DNA from: Bryum argenteum
Taxonomy: Eukaryota > Streptophyta > Bryopsida > Bryales > Bryaceae
Length of the DNA: 64,000 nucleotides
Reading direction: 5' to 3'
Assembly (NCBI GenBank): GCA_037043015.1
Contig: CM073329.1
Location: 6,712,648 to 6,776,647, forward strand
Positions 23,619-34,951 of the stretch are shown here, piece after piece. Within the stretch, counting starts at the first letter, position 1, and the number at the start of each line of letters is the position of its first letter. Below the pieces are notes generated by a model. It was not told where the DNA came from. It searched no databases and saw nothing but the letters and a program-made list of their open reading frames with translations. A program made the translations under genes and the position numbers.

Positions 23619-24221
23619 TTAATCATTATTAGATTAACTTTTGAAGTAATATAATAAATGTAACAATATTTGTTTCCATGAATTTAATTGATAGTAATAT
23701 GGAGGAATGAACGGAGTTTAATAACAATATCTCACCAAGATACTTCTTCTCGCTTGTTTTTAAATAGTCATACAAACAAATAGAACAAAAAGCAAACCTT
23801 CCCTTCAACCCGGCGTCACGTCGTATGTCCGGTGCGACGGGCGCGAACTCATTTCTCTGACCTTTCTATCAAACGATCAAGGAAGCATCGATCGCACTCC
23901 CAGCTCCTCGGAGGATGGAAATGCCGATCCAGAGAATCGTGCATCACTCGATCTTACACTGAAGAATCTTCACAAACGCAATCTCCGCGAAAGAGTGAGT
24001 CTCCGGAATCAACTCAGATTCTCTTTACATTGCCACCCCACTCCCGATACCCCACCAAGTCAGCGCAATCCAAAGTCTTTCACGTATATAATGTGGCGAT
24101 AGTACTCTTCCCGACTACTGCACTGGATTGCTAGCTAAACCCCTGCTTTTGGGGTGGAGAGTGATTTTTGCAAAACCCCAGGGAGTGATTATTCGTTTTT
24201 GTTTTGGGATTGGATTTGGGT

Positions 24222-26840
24222 ATGGCAGACTACCAGCCGTATTCGGCGATGGCGACGCGGAGGCCAAGGGAGCAGCGAGGGAGTGCGGGTGACGACGACG
24301 ATGCAGTGCGCTCCCGGAGCATTCGACCCGACTTGGAGCCCGCGCCGCAGCCATGGCCTGGTATGCCGTATATCGCCGCTTTGTTGATGTTGGGCTTTCT
24401 GGCGCTTCAGCTCTACCCGTCCACGCATTGGCGTCACCCGCAGGACCGCCTCAAACGCTGGGTTCCCCACGGGGAGCCTCGCATCGTTCAGAATGAGGGC
24501 AAAGACGAATTCTACAGTAGTCTAGATGAAGTTCAGGTGCAGCAAGCTGATGACCTCGCCGCCCAGGAGGCCTCCTCCCTCGTCAAAGTAAAGCCCAGAA
24601 AGCATAGCCTCTTTCCCCTCCCTCTCTCTGCAAAATTGGAGCTGTTCGATCAGAGCATGAGTGTATTGAGGCAGATATTGTTGTACTTAAGAGTTTGATT
24701 TGATTAGTTGATTCGATGCGATGTTGAAGATTCTGGCTTCGGAGGTTTGCTGCAGGATGAGGATCATGATGAGGATACTCTTGCGTTTTTAAAGAAAGCT
24801 GGCGAGCAAGTGACTCATATCTTCGTGAGTACAGATGGAAGCGACTTCCGGCCACTAGCTGTGCTTGTGAATTCCACCATCTCTAATGCCTTGTAAGCTG
24901 AAAACCACATTCTTTCTGTAACTGTCGGTAGCTACTCGATTGTTTATCATGACATGAAAGTTAGACTTGCATTCTGGACTAGGGGGTAGAGTCCACATCA
25001 ATCCATTTTTCCATCACCAAGTGCTTTTCGTAGGTCTAGAAAATTTCACATTGGAAGGATAGTTAAACTCGGTCCTAGATAAGGTATTGGGGCTTTCAAT
25101 TTTTCCCTATCTAAGTTTTTCGTTTCGGAATATCACGTTCATATTATTGTAGACCTAAAGCTTATCACTTCATCTGAGTAACAGGCATCCCGAGCGTCTG
25201 CACTTCCATCTGGTGTTGCCGCCAAGCCATCGGTTCAGAGCAAAGCACTTGGCTGCTTTTTTCAAGGATGTGAAGATTGAGATAGTAACGTAAGTTTTTG
25301 ATACTCTCTTTCTAAGTCCATCTTTCTGCTCTCACTTGGCTACGAGTTTTATCGCTCATGAAAAGCGTGGTTGTGATTACAGTGATACCATCGACTTGAA
25401 AGAGATGGAGGAACATATTTCGTTTCGGAAAAGTAGTAAGGCGAGACCCGAGCTACAGAGCGTGTACAACTTTTTACCCTTCTTACTGCCCCTCCACTTC
25501 AAAGATGTTGGCAAATTCATCTACCTCGACGCTGACATAGTTGTCAAGGTATGCTACCGACACACAATTGTGTGTCATTCTATTCAGAAGATAAACTGCA
25601 ATTCCTAACGTTATGGGAGTGGCCTTTTCGGCTTATTTGTGCAGGGTAATATTGAGGAGCTAATGGAGATGGATCTCGAGGACAGGGCAGTAGCGGCAGT
25701 GGAGGACTGCTCTCAGAAGCTCGAGACCTACTTCGATTTCCACCAACTGGCCAAAATTCAGGCACGGCCTGATAAACCTGCTTGGGTTCCGGAGAAGCCC
25801 ATCAATCCACAGGCTTGTGTGTTTAACAGAGGTGTGCTTGTCATTGATACCAACAAATGGATCGAAGAGAATGTGACCGAAGCTATTCTGTGGTGGATGG
25901 ACGAGTTTCAGAGTGCCGATGAAGTACTTTACAAGTAAGTCCGACTACCCCAAATCCTATCCTGAAACTCACCAACGCCCAATTCAATCGGAGAACTTTA
26001 AAATTTGTACCCCATCAAAGCCTTTGACCTGCTCCCTCGTTTGTCAAATTAACCACCAGAACTGTCAATCTAGGCGTTTCTTTTGTAGTATGCATCTCTC
26101 TCTGCAAAGCATTCGTGCTACTAGTCATTTTTGAAGACCGAAGGTATCGAATGGCTGCAGTATTCATATAGTGTATGTGTTGCATTTTGGACGAGTAAGG
26201 CCAGTTCGTAGAAGCCATAACCTCATTATTCTACTTGAATTCATGATGGAAAATTCTGCGTTTTAGGTCTTGCCAAACTCAAAAAAGCTTATGCATGTCT
26301 TTCGTGTTCTGCATCATACTGAAGTTTGTGATACTGATACATTGAACAGCTGATACCACTTTCATACACAATTGATATAACCTCCATGACTGCTTCGTTT
26401 GTGATGAATAGTCTGGGATCAATGATTTTCCGAGTGATATGGTGCTGCAGTACTGATTTTGGTGTTGGTGTTTTGCCAGGTATGGCCTCTCGCAGCCTCC
26501 CTTCCTGCTGGCCCTCTACGGAAAGTACAAGAAACTCGACACGCTCTGGAACGTGCGCGGTCTGGGCCGCAACGAGTTCAGTGAGCGAGAGCGGGAGTAC
26601 TTAGCCAAGAAGTACAAGCACAAGCCAGACCGGAAGCCGTTCATCTCCTTCGAAGCGGATGCTGCCAAGATCCTGCACTTCAACGGCAAGTTCAAGCCCT
26701 GGAAACGGGTCCGGCCTGTCGGCGCCTCCTCGAGCGTTGTCTCTCGGTGTGGAGCCAAAGGAGTGGAATGTGCCAAACTCTGGTGGCAGTACCTCAATCC
26801 CCTTGCTGATGAAATCTTAAGACATGACGATACTTTGTAA
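24222..26840 (+). CDS. GT8-family glycosyltransferase, Golgi type II membrane protein
   Basis: Retaining glycosyltransferase of family GT8, which contains plant galacturonosyltransferase-like enzymes and GLT8D-type proteins. Six exons: 24222-24587, 24756-24892, 25185-25289, 25383-25548, 25645-25934, 26480-26840. Phases agree throughout, giving 474 aa. A short basic/acidic cytosolic tail is followed by a membrane anchor at residues about 49-66 (YIAALLMLGFLALQLY). The catalytic domain shows VSTDGSD, the metal-binding DxD at 252-254 (YLDADIVVK), ACVFNRGVLVIDTNKW, the QPPFLLALYG..WNVRGLG stretch, and the HxGxxKPW motif at 421-429. The WNVRGLG/KPW region looks more GLT8D-like than GAUT-like; donor and acceptor sugars cannot be named. 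The first ATG in the exon is used. Confidence 0.9.
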
Positions 26841-28122
26841 ATTATGAAACCCACCACCCCTCTTCTCCATTGATAGTAGCCCCTCCCTGATTCTTTTAGT
26901 AGGATATTATAATGTTTTGGATGTTTCACTTGTATCACTAGACATGTCTTTGAGTAGTAGTAGGTCGGAACTTTGCAGTGAAGGTAGTGTAATTTTGGAG
27001 GTATTAGTGATCTTTATGATGGGCAGTTAATTCAGAAGGTGTTAGTGACTATTTCGCTTTCGACGACAATGTGAAGGTGATCAGTGTACAGGAGGTGTAG
27101 GACGAGGTCGTAATAGCTTATGTATTACATCAATTAGGGCTTATTTGGCACAGGTCTGAGCATAATCTTCGCATTTTTGTATGCTTTTTTATTCGATTGT
27201 TGGATGTTTTTGAGGCTTCAGTTTCACATTTCTTGTATTAAAATGTGAAAATGTGTATCTCAAACTAGAATGGAGTCGAGCTCCTTGGATACGGATAATC
27301 TTTGTAATGTTCAATCATTGTAATAATGCCACTCCTGTGATCCATGTAATGTCACTCCTCGGACCTGCGCAATATCACTCCTCTGACCCATGTAATGTCA
27401 CTCTTCCACCACTATTATATCATTCCCTTCGACTGACCTCTATGGTAAGGTGTCCTATAATGGCGCAATTTTCAGCACAGAAAATCTTCAGGAATGTTGC
27501 CAGTGCAAGCAATTTTTGTGCATGGGGAAAATTAGAAGAAAACTAGAGCAAGTGGAATCATCATTTTTCGACTCTTCTACAGTAAGTAATGAATTTTTAA
27601 AGATGGAAATATAGGTGTTCTTAAAATGGTGCCCTAAAGTGACGCCCTATAATCTTTGCAGTGTGTACATGGTATTGTTGTATGGAGAAACTATTATGTA
27701 CGTGACAGTGAAGATTACTAGGGCTCCATTTTTGGCACTGTGCCATTTTTGGCTGCTCTACTATATAATGTCGACTGGTCAGATCGTATTTTAATGTGAG
27801 ATTAGATTTATAGTAAATGGCTCTAAAAGGCTCATTGTACGTATTAAAGCAAGTGGTACATTACAGCCTCCAACTTTGACTCTCAATGTAATTCACAATT
27901 CCAATTGGATAAATCTCCGAATTACTTCGCACATCTTTCAAAAATATTTACCTCTTCAACCCCCATTGATGTAGCGTCTGAAAAACATTTGAGAGGTTTC
28001 TGAGCCAATTAGAAGAAGTTAGTCAAAACATTCGAGTTTTAATTTGTGTTCGTTCTTGAGTTTCCTACCCTAGAAACACGTACTATCAAGAAGCTTTATG
28101 CTAGTAGAGAAAAACTTGTTAA
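26841..28122. other. Intergenic downstream of the GT8 gene
   Basis: It holds the GT8 3' UTR. At 27321-27402 there are three imperfect repeats of about 28 bp around ATGTAATGTCACTCCT. No gene was recognised. Confidence 0.5.
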
Positions 28123-28486
28123 CTCTTAAATGTTAGGCTATACGGATTTGGGCAGCCCAGTATTGGATCACAACATCTTTTGGACTTGGGCATCATGAAT
28201 AGTGCACTTTTTGAACTTGTGCATCATGAATGATCCAATCAATGATGAGCTTGCAACCTCCTACAAGGTTATGTACACAACCCCAACCTCTCTACCACAA
28301 TCCTTTCAAAGCACAAAATCACTCATACAAATTGTGATTTGAATTCTAAAATTTCACTTTTTGAATGCATCAGAAGAAGGTGACCAGTTTGACATCAAAA
28401 TATAAGTGAAAGGTTGAGTACATTGAGAGCTACAGAGGAAATTCTATTGGAATATGACCCCTCCGGTCACCTCAAGCGTTAAAGGA
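28123..28486. mobile_element. TTAA-flanked MITE, copy 3 (diverged ends)
   Basis: About 364 bp of the same family as 5464-5825, same orientation. The ends have decayed (CTCTTAAATGTTAGG on the left, GCGTTAAAGGA on the right), but TTAA is still present on both sides (28119-28122 and 28487-28490). This is the oldest-looking copy. Confidence 0.8.
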
Positions 28487-28621
28487 TTAACTTGCTTGTA
28501 GGGGGGTTGTAACTCAAGGTACATATGAGTTCGAAAAAGGCACCACAAACCTCGGCTTGATGGTTAGGGCTCATGGCCCCCAATGAGGAGGTCGTGAGTT
28601 CTACTCCCCATGGCGGCCTGG

Positions 28622-31300
28622 TGTGAGAGCATGTTATTGCTCTCTTTTGATGTTATTGTTTATTTGTTACTTTTATGAATGAATTGTTAATTAGCAAATG
28701 TCATTTTGAAGTAGATTGGTGAAATTAAGATAATTAAGTTTTGAATACAATATGCATGTTTGAGGATGGTTGTTGTAAGGCCTTGGATAGGATGTTTGGC
28801 ATTTATTTAAGCTTTAGATTAGATTTAGTGTGGAAGGGCTAGAGGAGGAATGAATCCCCCTAGTGGATCCATAGTTTGATGGGGAAGGACTAGAGGAGGA
28901 ATGAATCCCCCTAGTGGATCCTTAATTAGAAATAGGGTTAGTTGCTTGATTAAGAGTTAGATGTTTTACCATTGGCCTTGCACAATTAACCTCGGGTGTT
29001 CATATTTGTGTTTGAGACTTGATTGTTTTGGTCTTGTCCAATTGACTTTGTGGTGGCAATTGTGAGTTACATTCGTTTGTAGGGGTTCTTGGTGGAGGGC
29101 CATGGAGGATGGAGCGCCATGGAGGATGGAGCGTCATTCATCCATGGAGGCCTTAGATTAGGGCCTTAGGGTTAGGGTGAGCCGCCTCTTTGGCGGCTCC
29201 TCCATTTGTACTTAAGAGCTTGTTTTCAAGCTATAATCAATCAATCAATCCATTCCCTCTTGTTCATTGATTCATGTTGGTGTTCTCCTCTCCCTCTTCT
29301 AATGCTTAGTTAGTGAAGAGAAGGAAGGCCATGGGCCTCCTTCTCTCTCTTCTTGCTCCCCTCTTTCCTTGTTTTTGCTCTTCCTTGTAGATTGTTGTCA
29401 TTTGCTCATCTCCTTGGAAGTGCCTCTCGATCAAATAGCCATCAGTCCCTCGGTTTTAGTCCAAATCGATTGAGATTTAGGATGCTGGTAGATCTCCTCA
29501 GTAGCTTTCTTTTGGTATATGGCTCGTCCAATTCCGATCTGTAGGGAGGAGAAATCACCTCCCAAAGTCAGTAGTGTTGAAGGTGTTCTCGGCCGGATGG
29601 TATAAAAACAAGGCCCAGTCAAATGGCAATCAGTCCTAGGTTTTTTGTCCTATGCTTTTGAGATTTTCAGGGTAGATGCAAAATTAAGTTGGCTTTCTAA
29701 AAAGCTAATGCACGCCCAATTCCGAGCTAGGATGGAGAAATGGCGGCCTAGAATCTGAAGGGTACTTAAAAATGCATCCGGCCGGTGGTTTCTTCTTGTT
29801 CTTTCCCTTGTTCTTCATCCTCTCCTTGTTTCCCTTCTTCCCTTCTTCATTTCTCTTGTGATCTTGATCCTTGTGACCAATTGCCACCCCAAAGTGGTTT
29901 TTTGGCTCACAAATTGGTGCGTCTGCCGGGAGCTTTCTTTGTAGGCTTGTTAGCCCTGTAGGTCCATTGCTTGGAAGGCAATTATCATATGACCGTGTTG
30001 CCCCCAATTTGTGAGCCAAAAAACCACTTTGGGGTGGCAATTGGTCACAAGGATCAAGATCACAAGAGAAATGAAGAAGGGAAGAAGGGAAACAAGGAGA
30101 GGATGAAGAACAAGGGAAAGAACAAGAAGAAACCACCGGCCGAATGCATTTTTAAGTACCCTTCAGATTCTAGGCCGCCATTTCTCCATCCTAGCTCGGA
30201 ATTGGGCGTGCATTAGCTTTTTAGAAAGCCAACTTAATTTTGCATCTACCCTGAAAATCTCAAAAGCATAGGACAAAAAACCTAGGACTGATTGCCATTT
30301 GACTGGGCCTTGTTTTTATACCATCCGGCCGAGAACACCTTCAACACTATCGACTTTGGGAGGTGATTTCTCCTCCCTACAGATCGGAATTGACGAGCCA
30401 TATACCAAAAGAAAGCTACTGAGGAGATCTACCAGCATCCCAAATCTCAATCGATTTGGACTGAAACCGAGGGACTGATGGCTATTTGATCGAGAGGCAC
30501 TTCCAAGGAGATGAGCAAATGACAACAATCTACAAGGAAGAGCAAAAACAAGGAAAGAGGGGAGTTAAGAAGAGAGAGAAGGAGGCCCATGGCCTTCCTT
30601 CTCTTCACTAACTAAGCATTAGAAGAGGGAGAGGGAGAACACCAACATGAATCAATGAACAAGAGGGGAATGGATTGATTGATTGATTATAGCTTAAAAC
30701 AAGCTCTTAAGATAATGGAGGAGCCGCCAAAGAGGCGGCTCACCCTAACCCTAAGGCCCTAATCTAAGGCCTCCATGGATGAATGACGCCCATCCTCCAT
30801 GGCGCTCCATCCTCCATGGCCCTCCACCTTGAAGAACCCCTACAAACGAATGTAACTCACAATTGCCACCACAAAGTCAATTGGACAAGACCAAAACAAT
30901 CAAGTCTCAAACACAAATATGAACACCCGAGGTTAATTGTGCAAGGCCAATGGTAAAACATCTAACTCTTAATCAAGCAACTAACCCTATTTCTAATTAA
31001 GGATCCACTAGGGGGATTCATTCCTCCTCTAGTCCTTCCCCATCAAACTATGGATCCACTAGGGGGATTCATTCCTCCTCTAGCCCTTCCACACTAAATC
31101 TAATCTAAAGCTTAAATAAATGCCAAACATCCTATCCAAGGCCTTACAACAACCATCCTCAAACATGCATATTGTATTCAAAACTTAATTATCTTAATTT
31201 CACCAATCTACTTCAAAATGACATTTGCTAATTAACAATTCATTCATAAAAGTAACAAATAAACAATAACATCAAAAGAGAGCAATAACATGCTCTCACA
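28622..31300. mobile_element. Palindromic LTR-retrotransposon derivative (two inverted LTRs)
   Basis: A 2679-bp insertion whose two arms, 28622-29911 and 30010-31300, are near-perfect reverse complements joined by a 98-bp centre. Each arm starts TGTGAGAGC and ends GGCTCACA, i.e. the TG...CA form of an LTR of about 1290 bp. The whole is flanked by the 5-bp direct repeat CCTGG (28617-28621 and 31301-31305), as expected from LTR-element integrase. Three bases inside the left LTR lies TGGTGCGTCTGCCGGGA, a plausible tRNA primer-binding site. No gag or pol is encoded. Open frames inside the arms (for example 29705-30136) are mirrored in both and have no domain. Confidence 0.85.
29915..29931 (+). 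other. Candidate primer-binding site
   Basis: TGGTGCGTCTGCCGGGA begins with TGG (complement of tRNA CCA) and sits three bases after the CA end of the left LTR, the usual place for a primer-binding site. Its complement reads like the acceptor and T-arm end of a tRNA with an acceptor stem starting GCGTCTG. The tRNA species was not identified. The right arm has a different sequence after AATTGG. Confidence 0.5.
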
Positions 31301-31502
31301 CCTGGTGCTCATCACCATAGTCCACTCAACTATGGTGTAGGGTTCTTGAACCTCGTTGTATGGGTGCCTCAGAGGCCTTGGGGGACACCATGTCGGATAT
31401 CCCTAAGGCACTAGTGGCTAGATAGGAACTATGATGATGTCAAACAAAACACTCTATTCACGCCGGCCTATAAATAGGTTGGAGTTCCTCAGAGTCTTCT
31501 TC

Positions 31503-32900
31503 TGAGTGGGAAATTCTTTTTGCATGGAGATCACATGCTTTGAAGCCTAGTGAATATCGTGTACCTTTTTACTATCCAAAAAGGTTCTGTTGTTATGACA
31601 CCTATTGAGCACATTGATTGAGGCACTTTTTAATGATACTTTGAATGATTCTTACAGATGGCACTAGGTACTGGATAGAGTATGAGTTTTGAGTTATTCT
31701 ATTTCTGTGGTGCTACACGTGAAAAATGGTTGGTGCATTTTGTGCAACCTGCATGATAAGGCTGATGGATACCACTCTGACTAAGATCGACACACCTATA
31801 ACCGACAAGTTAAGAGCGTACAGTACCTGTATTGGTGGTGTAATACTGAAGGGTGATTTTTCCTTCAAAGAGAAACAGAAATGGTGGGGTTTGAACATTT
31901 TTCAATCTTTTTATTCCCAATATGTGATTTATTATGAATTTTGAAACCGAGTTTCAGTAGTGAAACTAGTAACCAACACGTAGGTCCAGAAAACCATTAC
32001 GGCATCCACATACTCACAAATTTTAAATTTTCTAGAAATTGTCAACAAAGTAAACCCTAAAACCACTAACCCTATTCCCAGAGAAAGGTTATTTTTATCT
32101 TTCGAAGCAGATCGTCGCTTTGCTCTTTTCTTGTGAAACAAGCTTTGAGCTACCCACTCTGACGAACCCCATGTCCGTGCGTTACCCGCTCTCAATTACA
32201 TTCATCGACGCTCCCCTATTCCAAAATCTAAGTTTGGCGCCATCTCGCAACGGCCACTTGAGGTCGTCTCGCGATGGTCGCCCGACGCGTCGTCTCGCGC
32301 GATGGTCGATCTTTGGAGATTTGCCGTCGTTGCGGAAGCGATGCAAAGTATGGGTGTGTCGACCTTATTGACACTTTCGCAATGCAAATGTTGTCTACAC
32401 TTTCAATTCCTCAAAAATGGGCTCAATCTTCTTGTCCCACTTCTCATGGTACAGCTTCAGCATCCGCTCTGCCAAAGTTACACCTGCATTTACACCACTA
32501 AAATGACAAAGTTACACATATACCTTTGAAAGCTTATCTTTGGAGATTTGCCGTCGTCGTTGCGGAAGCGAAACTCGCCAAAAACGACAATGGACTCCGA
32601 GGGTAACGAGCCTTCCAACAACGACAAGGCACAGGTGGTGATGAAGAAGTCCCGCAGCGCGGCCAGTTGGGTGAACGCGGCACTCACGTCGTATCTCGCC
32701 GCGTTCTCCATTCAGAGCAAGCAAAGTCCCGGATTGCGAAGCTCCGTGTCGAAGCGAGCCACGAGTCAGCAATTGCAGGTCATGCTGGACAATGGACCGT
32801 CAATAGTGCCGCGAGGAAGAAGCTCGTCACCGTCCGTCACCACGCGCGCCACTCTTTCCACCCCGTCGTCGCCCCGCTGCGGCGACGTTGGGCTTCCATC
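31503..32900. other. Mobile-element surroundings, no gene recognised
   Basis: The stretch includes two near-identical segments (TTTGGAGATTTGCCGTCGTTG at about 32310 and 32537, the second with an extra GTC). It also includes the motif GGGTGTGTCGACCTTA at 32347-32362, which recurs in inverted orientation at 35829-35845. Open frames here overlap the reverse of the transposase C-terminal region. Confidence 0.4.
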
Positions 32901-32936
32901 GCATCAGCTGCCCATGCTCTCCCTTTTCGGTATGCA

Positions 32937-34951
32937 TCACTCAGACTCCCGAATGCCCATTTGTCGCCCATGTGCCCTTTCCGTTGCCCTCGCGAGCTCA
33001 TGACTTGCTCTCTGTGCTCGCTCCGCTTCTTTGCGAGCTCGTGTCTCTGCTGCAGCTACCGCACGTTCTGCTCGGATGCGCTGTGCAAGCTCCCGTTCAG
33101 CAGCTTTGATGGCCTTTGCGTGAGCAGCCTCCGCCGCTCGAGATTCTCGCATCGCACGCGCTTCTTCTCGCTGGGCCTGCTTTAGCGCTCGTGCCTCCGC
33201 AGCCTCGGCTCTTCCTCGGCAGCGCCTGCTTCAGCGCTCGTGCCTCCGCAGCCTCGGCTTGCCTTGCGCTCTTCCTCCCGCTCAATGGCCTTCCTTTTTT
33301 TCTTCTCCTCTTTTTCCAACCGAGCTTCGTCTCTCTGTCTTGCTGATTCTGCCCTTGCCTCCTTCAATTGTAGTGCTGCATTCATGTATTCATCAGAGGT
33401 TAGCATTATTGACTTGGTGAAGTCAAGAATTGGATCCTTTGATCGGCGACTAATCCTTGCTGCAACGGTAGGTAGGGTAAGGAATTGCGTGATAGACCCC
33501 ACCGCATTGGCCTCCGCTTCCAAGCCCACGACCTCGGATACAGCTTCTGGCAAGGAGGGGTCGACATCAACAAAAAAATGCGCAACGTTAAAGTCTGGGA
33601 CGGCTGCAAATTCAGCTTCAATTTCTGCTCTATCTCCGGCAGGTATGGTGCTCTCATCTTCTCCGTCCTCTTCTTGCTGTGATCCCCCGTCGTCACTAGT
33701 ACTTCCATTTGAGTCCCTCGCATTACTGCCTGTGTCGTGTCCAGTGCCTTCTTCGTGTCCAGTGCCTACTTCGTGTCCACTGTCTCCGTTAGAGTCTCTG
33801 AAAGCCTGTGATGGAAGAAAGTGCTCATTTAAGGCGTTGAAATTCAACGGGAAAATGCCTGTAGCACTAAAACCCTTCTTGATATTGCTAGGAGATAATG
33901 CTTTCCTAAGAGCAAGTGAGACCCATTGAGCCAATGTATCTTTTGTTTTGCTTCATTGAGGTGTCTGCTACTCCGTAAGTCCCTGTGACTCTCGAAAATC
34001 TTTGTTTGAATGGTCTGAAAACTGCCACATCCAATGGCTGAAGCGCATGTGACGTATGTGCAGGAAGTGTTAACAAGTCCAAGCCGGCTGCATTTGCTTC
34101 TCTTACTACGTCCAAGGTAACATGACTGTTATGTCCATCAAGGATCAGCAAGTGGCGATTTTCGGGAGAGATACTGCCACGACCTCTCACACTTGCAATA
34201 AAATGTGACATCCACGCTGAAAAGAGGTACGACGTCATCCAAGCTCTGTTTGCATTGCCATTGTAGCTCCCGGCTCACACTCGTATATAGTTCGACGAAA
34301 ACGCTTGCCACGGAATATGTAGAAAGATGGGATAGAGTATCCGGCAAGCATTGATGCGCAGAGAACGGATAACCATTCTCTTTGGTTTGGTACAATGCTG
34401 TGAACTCGACGCGCCCCTCTTCTAGCAATGACCAAAGCTCCACCGTTTCTCCCCGTTTGTGCCCCGGATTCGTCACAATTCCATATCCTCTCGGGTGAGT
34501 ACTTGTGTAAATTGTACAAAATCTTTGAGGTTCTCGTGGAAACTTCTCACGTTCTCTTCGCAAAGTCCTTGGCACGTCTTTGATTCGAGTGCTGTGAAAC
34601 TCGCAGAGTCAATTCGGGGTGTCTCTTCTTCCACCACCGCATCCACCCCCTCGCAGGGGATTCCATTACGGAATGGTGTCCACCTCTCCTTTGTTATCTC
34701 ATAGACCTTCATGCGAAGAGCGATTGATGTGAGACCAAATCCTCCGTCGCACATGTCTATCGGGTATTTCACGAGCTCCTCCTCTTGGATGGGCTCGAGA
34801 CACTTGGAGGGCCTTTCTTCCGAGTAGACCGAATGCCCCAGCACCACTCCCGAAAGGTGGAGTAAGGTATGTTGTGCGAATTTGCTGCTTTCTTCATGTT
34901 GCTTCCACTGTCAACATCTGCTAAAGCGGCTCTGAGATCCTCGTCGTCCAC
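32937..34951 (-). pseudogene. Frameshifted pogo/Tigger-like DDE transposase
   Basis: Read on the minus strand, the pieces in order are: a psq-type helix-turn-helix start (34951; MDDEDLRAALADVDSGSN, KKAANSHNIPYSTFREW), a linker (EEELVKYPIDMCDGGFGLT), a CENP-B-like segment broken between frames (HPELTLRVSQ, then GLCEENVRSFHENL), and the DDE core (RIWNCDESGAQTG; HLLILDGHNSH; TSHALQPLDVAVFRPFK). After these come AQWVSLALRKALSPSNIKKG and a long acidic then Lys/Glu/Ala-rich C-terminal tail to about 32937. All three acidic catalytic positions survive in separate frames. Frame changes occur near 34840, 34660, 34510, 33930 and in the duplicated tail near 33200, so the gene is inactive as read. One or two breaks might instead be introns. 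It belongs to the Tc1/mariner-pogo DDE_1 group. Confidence 0.8.

Larger units (their letters stand above)
28538..31502 (+). mobile_element. tRNA-derived SINE, copy 2, split by a palindromic LTR insertion
   Basis: The SINE head (28538-28621; A-box GGCTTGATGGTTAGGGCTC, B-box GGTCGTGAGTTCTACTCCCC) and body/tail (31301-31502) together rebuild the same repeat as at 1066 and 53289. The middle is occupied by the insertion at 28622-31300. Removing the insertion and one copy of CCTGG restores continuity with the other two SINE copies. Confidence 0.75.

Noticed and set aside
29705-30216. Pair of long frames (about 143 and 81 codons) rich in Lys/Glu or Ser/Cys
   Set aside because: They are mirror images in the two LTR arms of the palindrome and have no domain; the frame is open only because of a GAA/AAG-rich tract.
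32548-33929. Several plus-strand frames of 150-230 codons
   Set aside because: They are reverse-strand shadows of the transposase C-terminal tail, whose minus-strand reading shows recognisable transposase sequence.
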